64,000 bases of DNA from UBA1081 sp045535305 (lineage in GTDB: Bacteria > Bacillota > Clostridia > Oscillospirales > Acutalibacteraceae): the NCBI GenBank assembly GCA_045535305.1, contig JAZSLJ010000027.1, positions 1 to 64,000 of the forward strand, written 5' to 3'. Position 1 is the stretch's first letter, and every line of letters begins with the position of its first letter. Shown here piece after piece: positions 22,919 to 30,505 of this stretch. Both the position numbers and the translations under genes were made by a program. The notes under the pieces were generated by a model. The model was not told the origin of the DNA and ran no database searches. It was given only the letters and a program-made list of their open reading frames with translations.

Positions 22919-23875
22919 ATGAAAAAATTCAGATGGGCATATATCGGATGCGGTAATATTGCCAAAAGTACTGCAAAAAGTATACTCAAAGGCAATCATG
23001 AAATAACTGCAGTGTACAGCCGTACATATTCAAAGGCTTTGGCATTTGCGGATAAATTCGGCGCAAAGGCTTACCGTACAGTTGAAGATTTATTGTCTTG
23101 TAATAATATAGACGCTGTATATATAGCCACTCCTCATACCTCTCATGTTGAATATGCTCTTGCTGCTCTTAAAGCACATATTCCCGTGCTGTGTGAAAAA
23201 CCTGTAGGCATATCACAGGCAGATGCGGAGCTTCTTATCAGTACCGCTAAAGAGAATGATACATATTTCGCTGAGGCAATGTGGACTTGGTTTTCAGATA
23301 CTGCGCTGTCGGTTAAAAATTGGGTGCAGAACGGTAAAATCGGTGATGTACATAGTGTGGAGATACATCACGCATTTCCCGGACTCATTATGAAACCAGA
23401 CGGTCGTGTGCGTAATCCTATGACCGCAGGCGGCGCATTGCTTGATATCGGTATTTATCCAATTACATACTGTTATAATATCTTTGGTTATCCGGACAGT
23501 ATAAAATGTGAGGGAGTTATACAGGACGGTATTGATATTAAAGAAAAAATAACTCTTTTATACGGTAATACAAAATGTGAGTTGTATATGTCTTTTGAAT
23601 ATTTAAAAGAGAAATTTATAATAAAAGGTTCTGAAGGCAAAATCCGTATTCCTTTATATCATGCTTCACCCGTTGCCGTAATGACAGGCAAAAACGGCAA
23701 TAATATGGCTTTCGGTAAGACAACTTATCTCAATGAGTTTGACAGATGTGCAGGGGAGATAAAAGACGGTAAAAAAGAGTCGGATTACATTCCCTTTGAA
23801 GCAACCCTTAACTGCATGAAAATTATGGATGTATGCCGCGAACAAATGGGGCTTCAATATCCCTTTGAAAAGTAA
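22919..23875 (+). CDS. Gfo/Idh/MocA-family NAD(P)-dependent oxidoreductase
   Basis: A 318-residue sugar- or polyol-type dehydrogenase. The N-terminal Rossmann domain reads RWAYIGCGNIAKSTAKS and is followed by AVYSRTYSKALAFADKFG; AVYIATPHTSHVEYALAAL and the CEKPVGISQADAE motif (with the conserved Lys) match the family. The C-terminal domain includes GGALLDIGIYPI. The ATG at 22919 follows AAAAAAGGAGATCC. Substrate is not evident; sugars, inositols or trans-dihydrodiols are options in this family. It starts 20 bases after the surface-protein stop, so the two may be cotranscribed. Confidence 0.9.
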   Translation: MKKFRWAYIGCGNIAKSTAKSILKGNHEITAVYSRTYSKALAFADKFGAKAYRTVEDLLSCNNIDAVYIATPHTSHVEYALAALKAHIPVLCEKPVGISQADAELLISTAKENDTYFAEAMWTWFSDTALSVKNWVQNGKIGDVHSVEIHHAFPGLIMKPDGRVRNPMTAGGALLDIGIYPITYCYNIFGYPDSIKCEGVIQDGIDIKEKITLLYGNTKCELYMSFEYLKEKFIIKGSEGKIRIPLYHASPVAVMTGKNGNNMAFGKTTYLNEFDRCAGEIKDGKKESDYIPFEATLNCMKIMDVCREQMGLQYPFEK

Positions 23876-23911
23876 AACAGTCTGTAAACTGGACAGTCGC
23901 GGATATGTGTC

Positions 23912-23960
23912 CCTTCAAAAAAAAATTCAGCACCCAAGTCCAAAAATGGAGTCGGGTGCT
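23912..23960 (-). terminator. Terminator of the minus-strand operon 25333-23971
   Basis: On the minus strand, AGCACCC..TCCA and TGGA..GGGTGCT arms are followed by GAATTTTTTTTT. The plus-strand side has a weaker T-run. Confidence 0.75.
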
Positions 23961-23970
23961 ATCTTCATTT

Positions 23971-24699
23971 TTATAGTGTTAATTTATCTTTGTAGGGATT
24001 ATTCAGTTCTTTTTCACTTCTTTCACCTATTGAACACTTTTTGCAAGAATCAACAAGCGTAGGATTATGTATGTCTTTCATAACAAATTTTGAATTGTAA
24101 TAAAAACTCTCAAAAGCCCAGTGAAAACTTCCCATATATGGTTGGTCATATCTTGGTGTTGCAGGTCCCATATGTTTGCCGTATTTTTCGTAAGTTGTTG
24201 TTGGAATAAAAATCAATTTGTAATCTTCTGTTCTGCGTTTTTGCTGAATATTTCTTTCAACACAGTGTAAGATTTTTAAAGCTTCGTATATGTTTGCAAT
24301 ATTTGAATTGCTGATCTGAATTCCCGAGAATCTGTAACAATCAGGTACTAAACCGCTTTTTGAAAGAAGCAGAAATAAAATAATATTTTCGGCTGAGTCA
24401 AAAACGGTTGTGCATGGTGTTGAGGTTATCCAAATTTTATTAAGAAAAAGGTTTTTCCATGCATCACCATATATGTACATTAAATCGTCTTTTATTAAAT
24501 CTAAAATTTGTTCTTTATATTGTGGATTTGCTATTTTTTTGACAAGTTCATCTTGAAAATCTTTGTTACACATTAAATCTTTTTTTATTTTTTCTGCTTT
24601 TTCGTTACCAAATTTATAAGAATCAGCTCCAAGCGTTGTACTCATACATAAAACAATAATTATAAAAATAGAAATTATAAAAACAATAATTGTTGGCAT
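23971..24699 (-). CDS. Membrane-anchored protein of unknown function
   Basis: A 242-residue protein with an N-terminal membrane segment (about residues 3-24), then a Lys-rich helical stretch (about 30-70). The rest is a mixed domain with NKIWITSTPCTTVFDSAENI in the middle, a short helical FLLLSKSG and a C-terminal CxxC (DSCKKCSIGERS). No family was recognised. It is the last of three tightly spaced minus-strand genes (15 bases after the zinc-ribbon gene), and AAGGAG precedes its start. Its soluble part may be outside the cell. Function unknown. Confidence 0.7.
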   Translation of the reverse strand: MPTIIVFIISIFIIIVLCMSTTLGADSYKFGNEKAEKIKKDLMCNKDFQDELVKKIANPQYKEQILDLIKDDLMYIYGDAWKNLFLNKIWITSTPCTTVFDSAENIILFLLLSKSGLVPDCYRFSGIQISNSNIANIYEALKILHCVERNIQQKRRTEDYKLIFIPTTTYEKYGKHMGPATPRYDQPYMGSFHWAFESFYYNSKFVMKDIHNPTLVDSCKKCSIGERSEKELNNPYKDKLTL

Positions 24700-24714
24700 T
24701 TTTTTGTATTCTCC

Positions 24715-24951
24715 TTAATGACCTAATTTACGAAAGAAACCTCTTCCGTGGCGTGAATATTTTCTCATTGTGAAACCACCCATTGTAGACTTATAGAATT
24801 CGTTTGTTGACCAAATTTCCTTTTTTCTTGCTCTGCAACTTGGACAACGAATGGGATCTTGCCAACCAGTCTCTAAATACCTTTGTTGTTGTTTTACTGT
24901 AAATATAAAATTGTTGTAACAGTCTTGACATCTTATGATTTTGTTCTCCAT
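24715..24951 (-). CDS. Small zinc-ribbon protein, zinc-ribbon-domain family
   Basis: A 78-residue protein. Two CxxC pairs, C8/C11 in RCQDCYNNFIFTVKQQQRY and C36/C39 in RCPSCRARKKE, match the small probable-zinc-ribbon family in which the ribbon surrounds an F.F...EQ.FY..KGW-like core. The tail is very basic and Gly/Arg-rich (RKYSRHGRGFFRKLGH), suggesting nucleic-acid contact. GGAG lies 9 bases before the ATG. It is the middle gene of a three-gene operon with two unrecognised proteins. The domain is clear; the role is unknown. Confidence 0.8.
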   Translation of the reverse strand: MENKIIRCQDCYNNFIFTVKQQQRYLETGWQDPIRCPSCRARKKEIWSTNEFYKSTMGGFTMRKYSRHGRGFFRKLGH

Positions 24952-24964
24952 TTTTTGTTTCTCC

Positions 24965-25333
24965 TTACGCTAAATTTTTCAAAACGCCATGAAATGTAAC
25001 ATTGAATCTGATATTTCCGTTTGTCAGCGGATAAATTTCAAAATTATCTGCCTTATATATAATGTCCGCAAAAGAAATCGGTTCTTCAACTGTTAAAGAG
25101 TCAAGCTCTACAGATATCGAGCCAAGATTTAGTATATCGTCAATCTCAATATTAATTTTTCCTTGCGGAGTGATCTTGCGAAGAAGGTCGTTGAGTTGAG
25201 ATGCTGTTCTTATTAGTAGCTTGTATCGCGACGGATTAATCATTTTTAATGTTGATCTTGGCAGACATTTTAAATATTCAACCAAAGCATCTATGGTTGT
25301 TTCTAATTCATGTTCTTCAAAGTTTCTATTCAT
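24965..25333 (-). CDS. Hypothetical protein, first gene of the minus-strand operon
   Basis: A 122-residue protein with no recognised family. Residues 8-60 are predicted helical (LETTIDALVEYLKCLP and YKLLIRTASQLNDLLRKI); residues 65-118 look like beta strands (INIEIDDILNLGSISVELDSL and IRFNVTFHGVL). It is soluble and has no signal peptide. A strong AAAGGAGG precedes the ATG. It lies 13 bases upstream of the zinc-ribbon gene and about 30 bases after a terminator-like hairpin on the same strand. Confidence 0.7.
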   Translation of the reverse strand: MNRNFEEHELETTIDALVEYLKCLPRSTLKMINPSRYKLLIRTASQLNDLLRKITPQGKINIEIDDILNLGSISVELDSLTVEEPISFADIIYKADNFEIYPLTNGNIRFNVTFHGVLKNLA

Positions 25334-25362
25334 TTTTTTATCCTCCTTTTAAATTAAAAAAA

Positions 25363-25403
25363 AGCAACTTTCGCCCTTAAATATATCGGCAAAGCTGCTT
25401 TCT
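25363..25403 (-). terminator. Terminator or attenuator upstream of the minus-strand operon
   Basis: On the minus strand AAAGCAGCTTTGCC and GGGCGAAAGTTGCTTT arms are followed by eight T. Only about 30 bases remain before the 25333 start, leaving little space for a promoter, so attenuation of a transcript from further upstream is possible. Confidence 0.7.
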
Positions 25404-25407
25404 TCTT

Positions 25408-25602
25408 TTACTTGTAGTTTTTCTTTTGCTTGGTTGCAGGACTGTGAAATAATGTTCGCTCATCGACTCCTTTCAATGATTGTATTTCGCAAAAGGCATC
25501 AAAATTGTCTTCTGCATATTTTGCCCAACCTACATTAATCTCCTTTCTTTGTTTTTCTTCTAAAAAAGGGGGAAAAGATCCCTTTTTGTAGTGTTGACGC
25601 AT
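25408..25602 (-). CDS. Doubtful 64-residue reading frame, possibly a gene remnant
   Basis: Open from an ATG at 25602 to 25408. The C-terminal part (about residues 22-64, VGWAKYAEDNFDAFCEIQSLKG) looks like protein, and a terminator follows. However, codons 6-14 overlap a second terminator-like hairpin (25562-25587), the ATG has only a weak ribosome-binding site, and the good AAAGGAG further in (about 25529-25535) has no in-frame start codon after it. The upstream side runs straight into the tandem array. It may be the 3' remnant of a gene cut by the array, or not coding. Confidence 0.3.
   Translation of the reverse strand: MRQHYKKGSFPPFLEEKQRKEINVGWAKYAEDNFDAFCEIQSLKGVDERTLFHSPATKQKKNYK
25562..25587 (-). 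terminator. Terminator-like hairpin beside the tandem array
   Basis: AAAAAGGG and CCCTTTTTT arms (minus-strand reading) with an A/T-rich loop and T-run. Confidence 0.55.
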
Positions 25603-26260
25603 CGCCTTACACCCATAACCTTAAAGGGGGTACAAACTCCCTTGCGTGGTGTCAGTGGACTGCCTACACCCTACACAGCAAAGGGGCAAGGTATTGCTTG
25701 CGGTGGGGTCGAGGCTTACCGCCTACACCCTACACCGCAAAGTATACACCCTTGTCGGTCTGTGGGTCGGGGCGGTTGCCCTACACTACTAACCGTAAAG
25801 GGGTAACCCCCTTGTTTACAGTGAGTGGCGGTTGTCTACATCCTAAACCGCAAAGGGTGGGACACGGTTGTTCGTGGGGTGCGTGGCGGTTGCCTTACAC
25901 CCTAAACCGCAAAGGGTCATACAAACCCTTGTTTGCGGTGGTGTGGCGGTTGCCTTACACCCTAAACCGCAAAGGGTCATACAAACCCTTGTTTGCGGTG
26001 GTGTGGCGGTTGTCTACATCCTAAACCGCAAAGGGTGGGACACGGTTGTCCGTGCGGTGTGGCGGTTGCCTTGCACCTAAACCGCAAAGGGTGCTGAACG
26101 CTCTCTGCGGTGCGGTGTGGCGGCTGCCTTACACCCTAAACCGCAACCCCCCCCCTACAAGTGCGTAGGCGGTGCGGTGTGAGCGGTTACCTTACACCAT
26201 AAATCGCAAAGTGTCCTACACTACTAACCGCAAAGGGTGTACCTTGTTTGCTGTGGGTTG
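25591..26260. repeat. Tandem array of about 12 degenerate 58-bp hairpin units
   Basis: A GC-richer block in an A/T-rich neighbourhood. A word close to ACCGCAAAGGGT recurs at about 25618, 25675, 25734, 25792, 25847, 25906, 25966, 26025, 26081, 26140, 26203 and 26227, giving a period of 55-63 bp except at the right edge. Between these words lies GTGGCGGTTGCCTTACACCC or a variant. In many units ACCGCAAAGGGT can pair with a following ACCCTTGTTTGCGGT, making each unit a hairpin. Units at 25906 and 25966 are almost identical. Reading frames through it encode only repeats of the type LPYTLNRKG and are not convincing genes. It fills the gene-free stretch 25603-26280. Confidence 0.85.
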
Positions 26261-26301
26261 TTGTTATTGCAATTAAATAAAAATCTTTCTATTAATATAT
26301 C

Positions 26302-26330
26302 TTGCAATTTTTGGTTGTTTCTGTTATATT
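26302..26330 (+). promoter_or_regulatory. Promoter of the beta-helix protein gene
   Basis: TTGCAA (26302-26307), 17-bp spacer, TATATT (26325-26330), just right of the tandem array. Confidence 0.65.
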
Positions 26331-26377
26331 TTAATTAATTGATAAAACCACTTTAAACGAACAGGAGGAATGTAACC

Positions 26378-28015
26378 ATGCATTCATTTTTCAAGGCAAT
26401 TTTTTCATTTTTTACAATGATTTCAGTTGCTCTGTCATCATTTTTCAATCCTGCAACACTCAATCCCGCAACAGAGAACCTTTCTCTGACATATCTTGAA
26501 TATCCGAGTGAAGCAGTTGTTTCATTGGAAGATGTGGGGCTTACACCTGATGAATTTATAAGCCGTGCAGATGCCAATTTGCCCGAATATGTGCAGTCAG
26601 GCGGTTATGATGATGTAGGCGGTGTTATCGTTTCACCTTATTATACTGCAAAAATCGGAAATATTGACATTCCTGTGTATTCAGCTATGGTTTATAACCG
26701 TTCAGACGATACCGGTGATATTCATTCATTCTCCGAAGTTTATGTGGATACAGATAGTGAGTTTTCATTTAATATAGAGCTTACAGGCACAACAATCACT
26801 CTTAAAAATGCCATTGTTCTGCCCGAATCTCTCGGTGTAGGTGCTGTATGCAAAGACAATGTTATATCTGCATCAATCAGCGAACCCGGTATTTATACAT
26901 TCCTTGTTAACGGAGCTAACCAGCACTACGGCTACACTCTTTTCGTACGTGAACAGATTGATGAAGATGCACAGATTGCCGAGTATGTTGCTCAGTACGG
27001 CGAGGAGAATGTTCTGGTAGTTGAACCCGGTGTTGATGAAATGGATTACTCCAATTTTGTCGGTTTAGAAAATTTTGTTATTTACCTTAAACAGGGTGCA
27101 TATCTGATTGCAAACCACCGTTATGACATTCAGAGTGCTGAAGATGAAAATTTATACGTTGAATATGAAGCTCTGAAAGACAATTCAATCGGTCTTACAA
27201 GATATCCCTTTGTAAATTTCTATCAGTGTAAAAATATTATTCTTACAGGTCGCGGCGCGTTAGATTTAACCCGCCTTGACAGAAGAGAACGCAGAGGTCT
27301 TGTATTTACTGACTGTGAAAATATCTATGTTTCCGGACTCAAGATTTTTAATTCTCCCGAATGGTCATTTATTACATATTGCTGTACTGACGTGGAAATT
27401 GAACAAGTGGATATTATGGGACACAGAGGTAACTGTGATGCATACGCAATCTGTAATACCAAAAATGCAACTATAAGAGATTGTTTCGCAAGAACTGCTG
27501 ATGATGAGTTTGATGTAAAAGCGCTCGGCGGCAGAATGGACAGCGAAAATATAACATTTGAAAACTGTATTGCATGGGGCGGTTATGCAAGATGTTTCGG
27601 CATCTGCGGTGAGGTTTACAAAAACATATCCAATGTAACATTCCGAGACTGTGCAGTTGTATACCGCGACGGTGTATGGAATAATGACCGAATTGCATCA
27701 CTTGTTATTGCCGCTGAAAACTGTGAAGGCAGTATTGACGGTGTTGTCTTTGAAAATATTGAGATTTTCCGTGATGAAGGCAGAGCTATACTCGTTAAAA
27801 TATACGAAGAAGAAGCAGAGGACTTTGAAATCAAAAATATTAAATTTAAAAACATCACATATACATCATATATGCCCTCAAAAATTGCAGGTAACGGCAG
27901 CTTTACAAACACTGTTCAGGTTGAACTTGAAAATGTAAAAGCTGCAGGTCGTGATGTTTTATCTCCCGGCTTGTTCTGTCTTGTAGGCTTTGATAGTGAT
28001 GTAACATTTAAATAA
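26378..28015 (+). CDS. Right-handed parallel beta-helix protein, glycoside hydrolase family 28-like
   Basis: A 545-residue protein. A hydrophobic N-terminus (about 5-25) suggests export or membrane attachment. Residues 60-200 form a beta-rich N-terminal domain as in some dextranase/polygalacturonase relatives. From about 285 the repeats typical of pectin-active beta-helices appear (FVNFYQCKNIILTGRGALD, VFTDCENIYVSGLKIFNSPEWSF, ENITFENCIAWGG). ARTADDEFDVKAL near 370 sits where GH28 enzymes carry their catalytic aspartates (GDD), so a D-D pair is present in altered context. AGGAGG precedes the ATG. It may act on a plant or host glycan; the substrate is unknown. Confidence 0.8.
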   Translation: MHSFFKAIFSFFTMISVALSSFFNPATLNPATENLSLTYLEYPSEAVVSLEDVGLTPDEFISRADANLPEYVQSGGYDDVGGVIVSPYYTAKIGNIDIPVYSAMVYNRSDDTGDIHSFSEVYVDTDSEFSFNIELTGTTITLKNAIVLPESLGVGAVCKDNVISASISEPGIYTFLVNGANQHYGYTLFVREQIDEDAQIAEYVAQYGEENVLVVEPGVDEMDYSNFVGLENFVIYLKQGAYLIANHRYDIQSAEDENLYVEYEALKDNSIGLTRYPFVNFYQCKNIILTGRGALDLTRLDRRERRGLVFTDCENIYVSGLKIFNSPEWSFITYCCTDVEIEQVDIMGHRGNCDAYAICNTKNATIRDCFARTADDEFDVKALGGRMDSENITFENCIAWGGYARCFGICGEVYKNISNVTFRDCAVVYRDGVWNNDRIASLVIAAENCEGSIDGVVFENIEIFRDEGRAILVKIYEEEAEDFEIKNIKFKNITYTSYMPSKIAGNGSFTNTVQVELENVKAAGRDVLSPGLFCLVGFDSDVTFK

Positions 28016-28024
28016 GAAATTAAG

Positions 28025-28058
28025 CGGCGGCGAGGGGGAGACTCTCGTCGCTGTTTTT
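28025..28058 (+). terminator. Terminator after the beta-helix gene
   Basis: A ten-pair stem of GCGGCGAG/CTCGTCGC type (two G-T pairs), then TTTTT. Confidence 0.8.
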
Positions 28059-28059
28059 C

Positions 28060-28088
28060 TTGCTCTTTGCTTGTATAGGTGTTATAAT
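28060..28088 (+). promoter_or_regulatory. Possible promoter of the second oxidoreductase
   Basis: TTGCTC (28060-28065), 17-bp spacer, TATAAT (28083-28088). Another TTGACA at 28118 lacks a partner -10 box. Confidence 0.45.
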
Positions 28089-28192
28089 AAGTCTTGCTGA
28101 CATAATCCTAAGAGTATTGACAAGTATAAAAAAGCTCATTGCTTAGGTTGAAATCACATTATGTTAGTAAAAAAGGTTTTATGGTGATAATT

Positions 28193-29431
28193 ATGAAAAA
28201 AATCAGATTAGGAATTTTCGGTTTAGGTCGTGGCGGCGGTTTTGCTGAGCCTATAACCGTTAACGGCGGCGAGATTGTTGCTCTTTGCGACCGTGATGAA
28301 GCAAAAATGGCTGAGGCGGCAAAGGAGCTTGAAAATCAGCCTGCATTATATACCGATTTTGATGTTTTTCTTCAGCACGATATGGATGCAGTATTTCTTT
28401 CCAACTGTTTCCACGAACACGCTCCTTTCGCAATAAAATGCCTTGAAAAAGGTCTTAACGTGCTCAGTGAATGTACAAGTAATTATACAATGGCAGAGGG
28501 TGTTGCACTTGTACGTGCGGCAGAAAAGAGTAAAGGCTTTTATATGCTTTCGGAAAATTACCCTTTTATGCTTTTTAACCACGAAATGAAAAAGGTTTAT
28601 AGTGGCGGAACATTAGGTAAAGTGCTTTTTGCTGAAGGTGAATACAATCACCCCTTTAACATGGATAACAGGGAAGAACATAAGGCTCTAAGACCCTATC
28701 CGTCTCATTGGCGTAATTATCTGCCCCGTACATATTATATTACCCATTCACTTGCGCCACTTATGTATATAACCGGTTCAACTCCGAAAAGAGTATCTGC
28801 TATGCCTGTATTTGCACCTTTTGATGAATTCAGCATCTGCGGCACATACGTAGGCGACAGAGCCGCTATTATAACCACTCTTAACGATGATGATTCTGTA
28901 TTCCGCGTTACAGGTTGTGCGGCTTTCGGCGCTCACGGTAACTCATACCGCATCTGCGGCACAAAGGGTCAGATTGAAAATTTAAGAGGTCAAGGAGATA
29001 CCGTTTGTCTGCGATATAATGATTGGGAAATTCCCGAAAATGCACAGGCATCACAGACTTATGTTCCTGAGTGGAATGCAGAAGATAAGGATGCTATTGA
29101 AAGAGCAGGACACGGCGGCGGAGATTTTTATGTTATTAAAGAATTTTTTGATTGTATAAGAGAAAACCGTAAGCCTGTTATGGATGAATATTTTGCAACA
29201 ACCTGTGCATCTGTTGCAATCCTTTCGCACCGCAGTATGCTTGAAAAAGGCGTGCCTTATGATATTCCCGATTTTCACAATGAAGATGACAGGGTAAAAT
29301 ACGAAAACGATACACTTGCGCCATTTTTAGGCAAAGAATGCACACCTCAGGATTTGCCCTGTTGCTCACATCCCGATTTCAAACCCACCGATGAACAATA
29401 TAAGAATTATCTTGAATTGGTGAAAGATTAA
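28193..29431 (+). CDS. Gfo/Idh/MocA-family oxidoreductase
   Basis: A 412-residue NAD(P)-binding protein. It starts KKIRLGIFGLGRGGGFAEPI, a glycine-rich Rossmann loop, then ALCDRDEAKMAEAAKEL; AVFLSNCFHEHAPFAIKCLEKG and the position of the family EKP motif (NVLSECTSNYTMAEG, with the usual EKP replaced by ECT) follow. The C-terminal part contains CGTKGQIENLRG and the late SHRSMLEKGVPYDIPDF. The ATG at 28193 follows GGTGAT; an in-frame ATG at 28181 and further-upstream starts lack that spacing. The replaced lysine of EKP is notable because it usually helps catalysis. It probably acts on a sugar derivative, perhaps linked to the beta-helix enzyme upstream. Confidence 0.85.
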   Translation: MKKIRLGIFGLGRGGGFAEPITVNGGEIVALCDRDEAKMAEAAKELENQPALYTDFDVFLQHDMDAVFLSNCFHEHAPFAIKCLEKGLNVLSECTSNYTMAEGVALVRAAEKSKGFYMLSENYPFMLFNHEMKKVYSGGTLGKVLFAEGEYNHPFNMDNREEHKALRPYPSHWRNYLPRTYYITHSLAPLMYITGSTPKRVSAMPVFAPFDEFSICGTYVGDRAAIITTLNDDDSVFRVTGCAAFGAHGNSYRICGTKGQIENLRGQGDTVCLRYNDWEIPENAQASQTYVPEWNAEDKDAIERAGHGGGDFYVIKEFFDCIRENRKPVMDEYFATTCASVAILSHRSMLEKGVPYDIPDFHNEDDRVKYENDTLAPFLGKECTPQDLPCCSHPDFKPTDEQYKNYLELVKD

Positions 29432-29448
29432 CGAATAAAATTCATGTG

Positions 29449-29585
29449 AACAATAATTTATCGAATTAACAATTTACAATGTATAATGTACAATGAAGGA
29501 AAGGGCTTCGCCCTTTAACCCAATTCATATATTATGCAATAATTGTACATTGTAAATTGTACATTGTACATTAAATTATTGTTTA
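29449..29585. repeat. MITE-like palindromic element, full copy
   Basis: Imperfect terminal inverted arms of about 45 bases: the left arm (AACAATAATTTA.. ATGTATAATGTACAATG) is largely the reverse complement of the right arm (ATTGTACATTGTAAATTGT..AAATTATTGTT). Inside is the hairpin AAAGGGC-TTC-GCCCTTT. No coding capacity. It shares about 80 bases with 7-95 and a core fragment with 43573-43603. Confidence 0.8.
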
Positions 29586-29603
29586 ACACAAAGGAGATAT
29601 TTT

Positions 29604-30353
29604 ATGTACAACTACGCATTTGACCTTATTTCCCTCAAGGAAAACGGTCTTGAAAATGAAGAATTTTTTATTACAGCACACAGAGGTGTAACTGCTGTTG
29701 CGCCCGAAAACACGCTTCCTGCCTATCAGAAGTCCGTTGAACTCGGTTATTACACCGCAGAGTGTGATATTCAGCTTACAAAAGATAACGTATGGGTGCT
29801 TCATCACAATGACGACCTTGCAATTTTTGACAGGGAAGGCAAAATCAAGGATTACACTCTTGAGGAGCTTCGCACATTTAAGTATAAACACGGCTCAAAT
29901 TGCGATACAGAGGGCCTTACTATCTGCACGCTTGATGAATATCTTGATGTGTTTGTCGGAACATCTACACGTCCGCAGATTGAAATTAAGTGCGATAATT
30001 ATGATTTGCTCTATACCGTTGTTGATGCAATCAAAGCAAGAGGGCTTGAAAAGAGTGCATTGGTTATTTCATTTGATTTAGGTCAGCTTAAAGCTATTTA
30101 TGACATTAATCCCGATATTGAGCTGTGGTATCTTATCGGCAGAATCACACCAGAGAATATAGCCGAAGCAAAGGCAATCGGTGATAATGTGTGGCTTTCT
30201 CCACATTATGACCAGAACGATGCAGATTCAATACAGCTCGCACTTGATGCAAATATCGGCGTGTCTTTCTGGACGGTAAACACTCCCGAAGATGCAAAAA
30301 AACTCTATGATATGGGTGTTAAATATATCGAAACGGATATATTATGTAAATAA
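29604..30353 (+). CDS. Glycerophosphodiester phosphodiesterase
   Basis: Hydrolyses glycerophosphodiesters to glycerol 3-phosphate and an alcohol. The 249-residue TIM-barrel protein has the GDPD signature FITAHRGVTAVAPENTL (His, Arg, Glu, Asn) near residue 20, AECDIQLTKDNVWVLHHNDDL (Glu-x-Asp and second His) near 51, and the closing SFWTVNTPEDAKKLYDMG. There is no signal peptide, so it is cytosolic. AAAGGAGAT lies before the ATG at 29604. It is alone between the MITE-like element and a terminator. Role: phospholipid or teichoic-acid turnover. Confidence 0.93.
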   Translation: MYNYAFDLISLKENGLENEEFFITAHRGVTAVAPENTLPAYQKSVELGYYTAECDIQLTKDNVWVLHHNDDLAIFDREGKIKDYTLEELRTFKYKHGSNCDTEGLTICTLDEYLDVFVGTSTRPQIEIKCDNYDLLYTVVDAIKARGLEKSALVISFDLGQLKAIYDINPDIELWYLIGRITPENIAEAKAIGDNVWLSPHYDQNDADSIQLALDANIGVSFWTVNTPEDAKKLYDMGVKYIETDILCK

Positions 30354-30359
30354 TGATTT

Positions 30360-30397
30360 ATGCAGGAATTCTTGTTGGAGTTTCTGCATATTTTTTT
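30360..30397 (+). terminator. Terminator after the GDPD gene
   Basis: ATGCAG..AA and TT.CTGCAT arms with an internal mismatch, followed by ATTTTTTT. Confidence 0.8.
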
Positions 30398-30430
30398 AAC
30401 ATTTCCCTGTTAGTTTTTTAACAATTATTA

Positions 30431-30459
30431 TTGACTTAACAACCGACTTATTGTATAAT
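30431..30459 (+). promoter_or_regulatory. Promoter of the aconitase-X operon
   Basis: TTGACT (30431-30436), 17-bp spacer, TATAAT (30454-30459). Confidence 0.8.
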
Positions 30460-30505
30460 TTATGTGGTTTATACAACAAAAACTATTAAAAAAGGAAGAT
30501 TTTCG

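Noticed and set aside
25591..26080. Proteins encoded in the tandem array (frames with LPYTLNRKG repeats)
   Set aside because: All frames stay open only because the repeat period lacks stops; no ribosome-binding site and no plausible fold.
25591..26260. CRISPR array
   Set aside because: The period (about 58 bp) and a conserved 35-bp part look superficially similar, but the repeats are not identical, the spacers share the same hairpin partner, two are nearly identical, and no cas gene is nearby.
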